From: Streptomyces sp. SID14478
GTDB taxonomy: Bacteria > Actinomycetota > Actinomycetes > Streptomycetales > Streptomycetaceae
Direction: 5' to 3'
DNA: 36,349 bases
NCBI RefSeq assembly: GCF_010548525.1
Contig: NZ_JAAGMG010000430.1
Location: 1-36,349 of the forward strand
Below, piece by piece: positions 32,338 through 36,349 of the stretch. Position 1 is the first letter of the stretch; every line of letters starts with the position of its first letter. The translations under genes and the position numbers were made by a program. The notes beneath the pieces were generated by a model. The model was not told the origin of the DNA, made no database searches, and saw nothing but the letters and a program-made list of their open reading frames with translations.

Positions 32338-32784
32338 ATGCGCACAACGACAGTTCTGACCGTCAGCCTGCTCGCAGCCGGCGCGCTGCTGACCGGCTGC
32401 GGCAGCGACAAGGACGATGCCGCTCCGGCCGCGAAGGGGCCCTCGTCGACCAGCAGCACATCGGACTCCGCTCCGGCCAAGAAGGGCGCCCGCCACCAGG
32501 TGAAGTTCGACGTGGGCGGCACCGGTTCGACCATGATCATGTGGGTCGGCGACACCAACCACACCGAGCAGGCGACGCTCCCCTGGCCCAAGAAGCAGAC
32601 GATCCAGCTCGAGGACGCCCAGATCAAGGCCGGTGTCCTGGTGTCCGTCGTGCCCGGTTCGACCAAGGGCCCGGACGGGATGCTCAAGGCCGCCCCCTGC
32701 ACCATCACGGTCGACGGCAAGCAGGTCGCGGACAACGACGGCGGTAACTCGGACAAGCCCTGCGAGTACCAGCTCAAGGGCTGA
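32338..32784 (+). CDS. MmpS-like secreted lipoprotein
   Basis: A 148-residue lipoprotein precursor. The signal peptide MRTTTVLTVSLLAAGALL runs to lipobox LLTGC with lipidated Cys21, then a Ser/Ala linker (about 22-50). The rest (HQVKFDVGGTGSTMIMWVGD, TLPWPKKQTI, PCTITVDGKQVADN, PCEYQLKG) has the beta-sandwich pattern of MmpS transport-accessory proteins: a beta strand with GTG, a TLPW turn and two late Cys that probably form a disulphide. Mycobacterial MmpS works with MmpL exporters; no mmpL lies here, so it may act alone on the outer face of the membrane. Confidence 0.82.
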   Translation: MRTTTVLTVSLLAAGALLTGCGSDKDDAAPAAKGPSSTSSTSDSAPAKKGARHQVKFDVGGTGSTMIMWVGDTNHTEQATLPWPKKQTIQLEDAQIKAGVLVSVVPGSTKGPDGMLKAAPCTITVDGKQVADNDGGNSDKPCEYQLKG

Positions 32785-32811
32785 GCCCTGCTCCCCCGGT
32801 GACGCGCCACG

Positions 32812-32845
32812 TGTCAGGGCGGCGCCCACAGGCGGCGCCCTGACA
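32812..32845. terminator. Hairpin after the lipoprotein gene
   Basis: TGTCAGGGCG, a 14-base loop that is itself GC-rich, then CGCCCTGACA; a perfect 10-bp stem 28 bp past the lipoprotein stop, in the gap before the convergent thioesterase gene. Confidence 0.82.
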
Positions 32846-32965
32846 GCCGTGCAGAAGGCGCAGGTCCACACGCACGCCACAGCCATCTGAGCCAGCCGCG
32901 GTCAGCGTGCACCCGCCTGCGGTCACCGGGCACGGTGCAATGAGTCAGGGCCGGCGCGGCCGCGG

Positions 32966-33391
32966 TCAGTTGGATTGCGCTTCGTCGGCCTCAGGCTTCA
33001 TGTAGCCCGCCAGGAAGGCCAGTTCCTCGTCGGTGAGCCGCCTCGGCCTGCCCTCGTCCAGATCGAAGGCGGCCATCACGGTGGTGGCCGTGGCATAGAT
33101 GCGCTTGACGTCGCGGACGGCGTAGCCGAGCTGAAGGCGGGATCCACGCGCGCTGATCACCCACACGTCGACGCTCACGGACTCCTTGCGGTACGACAGC
33201 GGGGCCTTGAAGGCGATCTCCAACTGGGAGACTACGAACGCCTTCCGGCGGCGCTCTGCCTCCTCAGACGGGAGGAGGTCGTCGAGGAGCCGTGCACGAA
33301 CTTCCTCGAGGTAGGAGGAGATGACGGCGTTGTTGACGTGCCCGTAGGAGTCGACGTCAGCCCATCGCAGCTGAAGAGGGTGGGTGTACAT
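32966..33391 (-). CDS. 4-hydroxybenzoyl-CoA thioesterase-like hotdog protein
   Basis: A 141-residue hotdog-fold enzyme. LRWADVDSYGHVNNAVISSYLEE holds the DxxGHVNN motif with the catalytic Asp near residue 14, typical of 4HBT and FcbC-type acyl-CoA thioesterases, which split short acyl-CoA or aryl-CoA. LEIAFKAPLSYRKESVSVDVWV is the central strand pair. The ATG at 33391 has AAAGGA eight bases upstream; the GTG at 33394 is possible too. It stands alone between convergent lipoprotein and the TetR gene. Substrate unknown. Confidence 0.9.
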   Translation of the reverse strand: MYTHPLQLRWADVDSYGHVNNAVISSYLEEVRARLLDDLLPSEEAERRRKAFVVSQLEIAFKAPLSYRKESVSVDVWVISARGSRLQLGYAVRDVKRIYATATTVMAAFDLDEGRPRRLTDEELAFLAGYMKPEADEAQSN

Positions 33392-33549
33392 CACGCAGGT
33401 CCTTTTGCGTCTGGGGCGCTGACTCGTCCGCAGGCGTCACATCGACGCCGGACGGACGTGGGCCTCAGACCCTATCGGCATGATCACGGGAGTCTCGGGG
33501 CGGTGTCGCCCGCATCCACGCCGCACGCGCCACAGCGCGCCGCCGGAGA

Positions 33550-34143
33550 TCAGGCGCGCAACAGGCGCAGTACGCGCCCCAGTTGCTCGGTGTAGTCGCG
33601 CTGGAAGCCCGGGTCCACCGCGTCGCTGCCGAAGATGCGGCGCACAGCGTCGGGCATCAGGTGCGGGGCCATGACGAGCGCCTGGGACAGCAGCATGACC
33701 ATGGCCGGACTGATCGTGTCGCTCAACTCGCCCTCGGCCTGCCGGCGCTCGATGTCGGCGAGGTCCTCCGTCGCCGGCTCGGCCGTCTCGGGGCGTCCCG
33801 TCAGCTCCGACCATGCCGCCAGACGTACGCCGCGCGGGTCCGCAAAGTTGTTGCGCAGATAGCCGAGGACCAGCTCGTCGTAGGGAAGTTCGGGGTTCTG
33901 CAGCTCGGTCTCGCTCTTCGACCACCGGCGGCCCAGCTCGGCGTAGATCCCGTTCTTGCCGCCGAAGTAGTAGTTGATCAGTTGCTTGTTCACGCCCGCA
34001 CGGTCGGCGATCTCCTGCACCCGGGCTCCGGCGTATCCCTTCTCGGCGAAGACATCCTTCGCGGCTTCCAGAAGCCGGGTCCGGGAGTCCTCGGATGCGG
34101 CGGTGATGGCGTCGGCGGCCCGGCGTCGGGCGGGCGGATTCAT
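33550..34143 (-). CDS. TetR-family transcriptional regulator
   Basis: A 197-residue regulator. DNA-binding domain: RTRLLEAAKDVFAEKGYAGA then RVQEIADRAGVNKQLINYYF (residues about 20-65), with recognition helix NKQLINYYFGGK. The C-terminus (PELPYDELVLGYLRNNFADP, ELTGRPETAEPATE) is like TetR_C members that sense unknown ligands. The ATG at 34143 has no good ribosome site; longer frames start inside the operator, so leaderless-like translation or a different start is possible. Divergent from an NmrA-type oxidoreductase across a 16-bp inverted repeat; it probably represses both. Confidence 0.9.
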   Translation of the reverse strand: MNPPARRRAADAITAASEDSRTRLLEAAKDVFAEKGYAGARVQEIADRAGVNKQLINYYFGGKNGIYAELGRRWSKSETELQNPELPYDELVLGYLRNNFADPRGVRLAAWSELTGRPETAEPATEDLADIERRQAEGELSDTISPAMVMLLSQALVMAPHLMPDAVRRIFGSDAVDPGFQRDYTEQLGRVLRLLRA

Positions 34144-34174
34144 GGGAGCAAGGATATCGGCGCAGTTCACGGAG

Positions 34175-34215
34175 TCAACCATCTGGATGATTGACGAATT
34201 CATCCAGATGGTTGA
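34175..34215. promoter_or_regulatory. TetR operator, perfect 16-bp inverted repeat
   Basis: TCAACCATCTGGATGA (34175-34190), nine bases TTGACGAAT, then TCATCCAGATGGTTGA (34200-34215). TTGACG in the centre could be a -35 hexamer for the oxidoreductase gene, so the bound repressor would block it. Confidence 0.88.
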
Positions 34216-34247
34216 AGGTGGATGAAGCACTCTGAACGGAGAGAACC

Positions 34248-35069
34248 TTGATCCTCATCACCGGAGCCACCGGCACCGTCGGCCGCCCCCTCGTCGCCGC
34301 TCTCGCCGCCACCGGCCATCCCGTCCGCGCCCTCACCCGCACCCCTCGCGCCGCCCGCTTTCCGCCAGGCGTCGAGTCCTGCGACAGTGCACATCCCGAC
34401 CTGGACGGCGTCACGTCAGTGTTCGTGAACCCGGCAGCGCTGTGGCGGGGCGAGCGGACCCTGCTCGATGCCGCCAAGGCGGCGGGGGTGACACGCGTGG
34501 TCACGCTGTCCTCCTCGTCCGTGCTGTCCGGCGACAGCCATCACGCCGTGGCCAACCGTCACCGCGAACTGGAAGCCGCCGCCGGGTCCGTCGCTCCTGA
34601 GTTCGTCCATCTGCGGCCCGACGCCTTCGCCGCCAATGCCCGGCAGTGGATCGGCCAGGTCAAGGCCGGCGACACGGTCGTGGGTCCGTATGCCCAGGCA
34701 GTCACCGCACCTGTCCATGAGGACGACATAGCCGCCGTCGCCGCCCGCGCCTTGACGGGAGCGCTTCCGTCCGGCGAGACACCAGTGTTGACCGGACCCG
34801 AGGCGCTGAGCTTTTCGGAGCAAGTCCGCATCCTCGGTGCGGTGCTCGGGCGCCCCCTGCGCTACGAGGAGATCTCGCACCCAGCCGCCCGTGACGCCAT
34901 GCTCTCCGGCCCCTGGATGACTGAGGAGATCGCTGACTCCCTGCTGCGCTACTTCGCGTCGTGCGTGGACAACCCGACACCTGTCGCCCCGGATCTGGAG
35001 CGCATCCTCGGTCACCGCGGCCACACCTTCGAGCAATGGGCGGCGGACCGCACCGCCGAGTTCCGCTGA
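34248..35069 (+). CDS. NmrA-type NAD(P)-binding oxidoreductase
   Basis: A 273-residue atypical SDR. ILITGATGTVGRPLVAALAA at the start is the GxxGxxG motif; RALTRTP recalls NADP-binding Arg; VVTLSSSSVLSG is the central strand; HEDDIAAVAARALTG is the later conserved block. No YxxxK catalytic pair is seen, as in NmrA/QOR2-like proteins that sense redox or reduce quinones. The start is TTG at 34248, four bases after GGAGAG; no ATG or GTG is better. Repressed, by inference, by the divergent TetR. A 6-bp hairpin (CGATCC...GGATCG) follows the stop. Confidence 0.9.
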   Translation: MILITGATGTVGRPLVAALAATGHPVRALTRTPRAARFPPGVESCDSAHPDLDGVTSVFVNPAALWRGERTLLDAAKAAGVTRVVTLSSSSVLSGDSHHAVANRHRELEAAAGSVAPEFVHLRPDAFAANARQWIGQVKAGDTVVGPYAQAVTAPVHEDDIAAVAARALTGALPSGETPVLTGPEALSFSEQVRILGAVLGRPLRYEEISHPAARDAMLSGPWMTEEIADSLLRYFASCVDNPTPVAPDLERILGHRGHTFEQWAADRTAEFR

Positions 35070-35070
35070 G

Positions 35071-35090
35071 CGATCCATCCCAGGGGATCG
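35071..35090. terminator. Small hairpin after the NmrA-type gene
   Basis: CGATCC, loop ATCCCAGG, GGATCG directly after the stop codon. The rest of the 225-bp gap to the DUF4239 gene holds no supported gene. Confidence 0.5.
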
Positions 35091-35294
35091 GCCGCGTGCA
35101 GGGGACCAGGGCATCCACCACCGCATCGGGCGTCCACCCGGGACGGTTACGGTGCTCGGCTGCCCGAACGCGAAGAGCCTGCACGCCGATCCGCCCGTGT
35201 CGTGGTGCCCCGTGCATCCGACCGGCTGCTGCGCCTGCTCGGGTTCTGCAGCGACCTGACTGCCACGATCGCGCCCGCGGGCGGGCAAAGCGTG

Positions 35295-36035
35295 TCAGAA
35301 ATAGCGCGTGAACGCGGTCGGTTCGACCGCGAACAGACCGTGGAACGGCGTGTCCAGCTGATGGATGAGCAGGACGGTGAAGGTGATGAGCGCGGACAGG
35401 CCCATCACCATCACGACATGCGTGAAGCTGCGCGTGACACCGAACATGAACATGAAGGCAATGGTGAGGACGCCGCCGACGATCAGGCCGAGCCAGATCA
35501 TCGGCGACAGCCGCTCCGCGGCATCGGACTCGCGGCCGCGCCGCGCCTCGTCCAGGACGCTCAACTGCGCCAACGTCTCCTGCCCTGTGGCCTGCTGGGC
35601 AGGAGTGGCGTTCGCGGGAACCTGACCGGTCGCACGTACCGCGTCGAGCAGTCGCCAGCCGGCCGGATCCAGCGGGGCTCGCTCGGCCATGGCGGGCCAC
35701 TCCGTGTCGGTGACGTGCCGGATGTACGCCTCGATGTCGCCGCGCATGCGGTCGGCCTGGGCGGCGGGCAGGCCCGCGGCGAGCAGATGGATCTGGTGCG
35801 CGGCGCTGGCCTCGGTGGCGGTGTGGTCCTCGGCGCCGGAATGCGTGTCCCACACCGAGACGAGGGCCAGGCCCAGGACGAGCGCGTACAGGACACCGAC
35901 CATCATGGAGATGTACTCGGCGACGTCCTCACGGGGTTCGTCGTCCGGGCCCAGGGGCCAGAAGCGGTGTTTGATAAGGACGACGGACGCGGCCAGCAGG
36001 GCGACGCCGAGGACGACGGCCAGCGTTTCGATCAT
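35295..36035 (-). CDS. DUF4239 membrane protein (bestrophin-like)
   Basis: A 246-residue membrane protein: an N-terminal helix (LAVVLGVALLAASVVLI), a second helix (ISMMVGVLYALVLGLALVSV), a long cytosolic or external helical stretch with acidic residues, then two C-terminal helices (IWLGLIVGGVLTIAFMFMFG and VVMVMGLSALITFTVLLIH). The final phrase LDTPFHGLFAVEPTAF is typical of DUF4239. Members resemble bestrophin-type proteins; an ion channel role is possible but unproved. The ATG at 36035 has GGACC upstream, a weak site. It follows a proline-rich membrane gene on the same strand by 56 bp. Confidence 0.88.
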   Translation of the reverse strand: MIETLAVVLGVALLAASVVLIKHRFWPLGPDDEPREDVAEYISMMVGVLYALVLGLALVSVWDTHSGAEDHTATEASAAHQIHLLAAGLPAAQADRMRGDIEAYIRHVTDTEWPAMAERAPLDPAGWRLLDAVRATGQVPANATPAQQATGQETLAQLSVLDEARRGRESDAAERLSPMIWLGLIVGGVLTIAFMFMFGVTRSFTHVVMVMGLSALITFTVLLIHQLDTPFHGLFAVEPTAFTRYF

Positions 36036-36091
36036 CGGTGGGTCCTGTTCCGTGACGTCACAAGGGGCACAGTTCTCAAGGGTCCGGGGCC

Positions 36092-36349
36092 TCAGAGTCT
36101 TCGGGAGCCGAACACGGCAGCCGCGAGGGCGGCGGGCAGCAGGATGAGGAAGAGGGCCGTCAGCACGCCGAGTCCCGTGGGCGTGTGATCCGGCCGCACG
36201 AAGCGCCCCAGCAGGGGGCGCGGCGCCGCCTCAGGCTGCCGTGCCGGGGGCTGCTGTCTCGTGACCGGAGGCGGCTGGGGCCGTGCAGGCGGGGGAACCA
36301 CGGCGGGAGCCCGGCCGGGCCCCGGCGGCACAGCTGCCCCAGGCGGCAC
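36092..36349 (-). CDS. Proline-rich membrane protein, N-terminus cut by window edge
   Basis: The last 85 residues are visible. A Pro/Gln/Ala-rich stretch (PPPARPQPPPVTRQQ) is followed by HTPTGLGVLTALFLILLPAALAAAVFGSRRL, one hydrophobic helix with a short Arg-rich end. This resembles the wall/membrane sorting tail of actinobacterial surface proteins, although no LPxTG motif is present. The first part is beyond the window, so family is unknown. It may be co-transcribed with the DUF4239 gene downstream. Confidence 0.7.
   Translation of the reverse strand: MPPGAAVPPGPGRAPAVVPPPARPQPPPVTRQQPPARQPEAAPRPLLGRFVRPDHTPTGLGVLTALFLILLPAALAAAVFGSRRL

Overview
High-GC actinobacterial DNA, almost certainly from a Streptomyces or close relative: third codon positions are strongly G/C, GTG (and one TTG) starts are common, and ribosome sites are GGAGG-like. 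No rRNA, tRNA, CRISPR array or intact insertion sequence was seen. All calls come from reading the sequence by eye; no database search was run.

Region 1 (about 1-20400) reads as a hypoxia/dormancy (DevR/OsdR-type) island. In order it holds a left-truncated flavohaemoglobin-like protein (-), two small hypothetical genes, a decayed P-type ATPase piece joined to a transposase tail, an intact P2-type cation ATPase and a universal stress protein (both -), an SPFH/stomatin protein (+), a CBS-BON protein (-), a coupled VOC / HAD sugar-phosphate mutase / GH65 phosphorylase operon (+), a convergent phosphoketolase (-), a small membrane protein coupled to a DUF2180 zinc protein (+), a GAF histidine kinase (+) facing a NarL-type response regulator (-), a lone cyclic-nucleotide-binding domain protein, then a DoxX / CBS-BON / flavodoxin operon (-) and a DUF1003 protein (+). 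Several intergenic gaps carry a 5-4-5 inverted repeat (GGGMC-N4-GKCCC-like) resembling the core of the mycobacterial DevR box. Together these suggest a regulon that keeps redox balance and makes acetyl phosphate from stored disaccharide when oxygen is short.

Region 2 (20646-28900) is accessory metabolism with local regulators: an Old Yellow Enzyme reductase divergent from a TetR gene around a perfect operator; a GntR regulator, MFS transporter, AtuA/DUF1446 and DUF4387 cassette with two copies of TGCTATAGCA and a broken third gene at its end; an NAD-dependent epimerase divergent from a MarR regulator; a frameshifted alpha/beta-hydrolase remnant; and a small nucleoside-transferase-like protein.

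Region 3 (29160-31950) is an arsenic resistance module: arsR-acr3-arsC (-), all overlapping, divergent from arsM (+) across a perfect inverted repeat.

Region 4 (31950-36349) has an MmpS-like lipoprotein, a 4HBT thioesterase, a TetR regulator divergent from an NmrA-type oxidoreductase across a 16-bp perfect inverted repeat, a DUF4239 membrane protein and a right-truncated proline-rich membrane protein.
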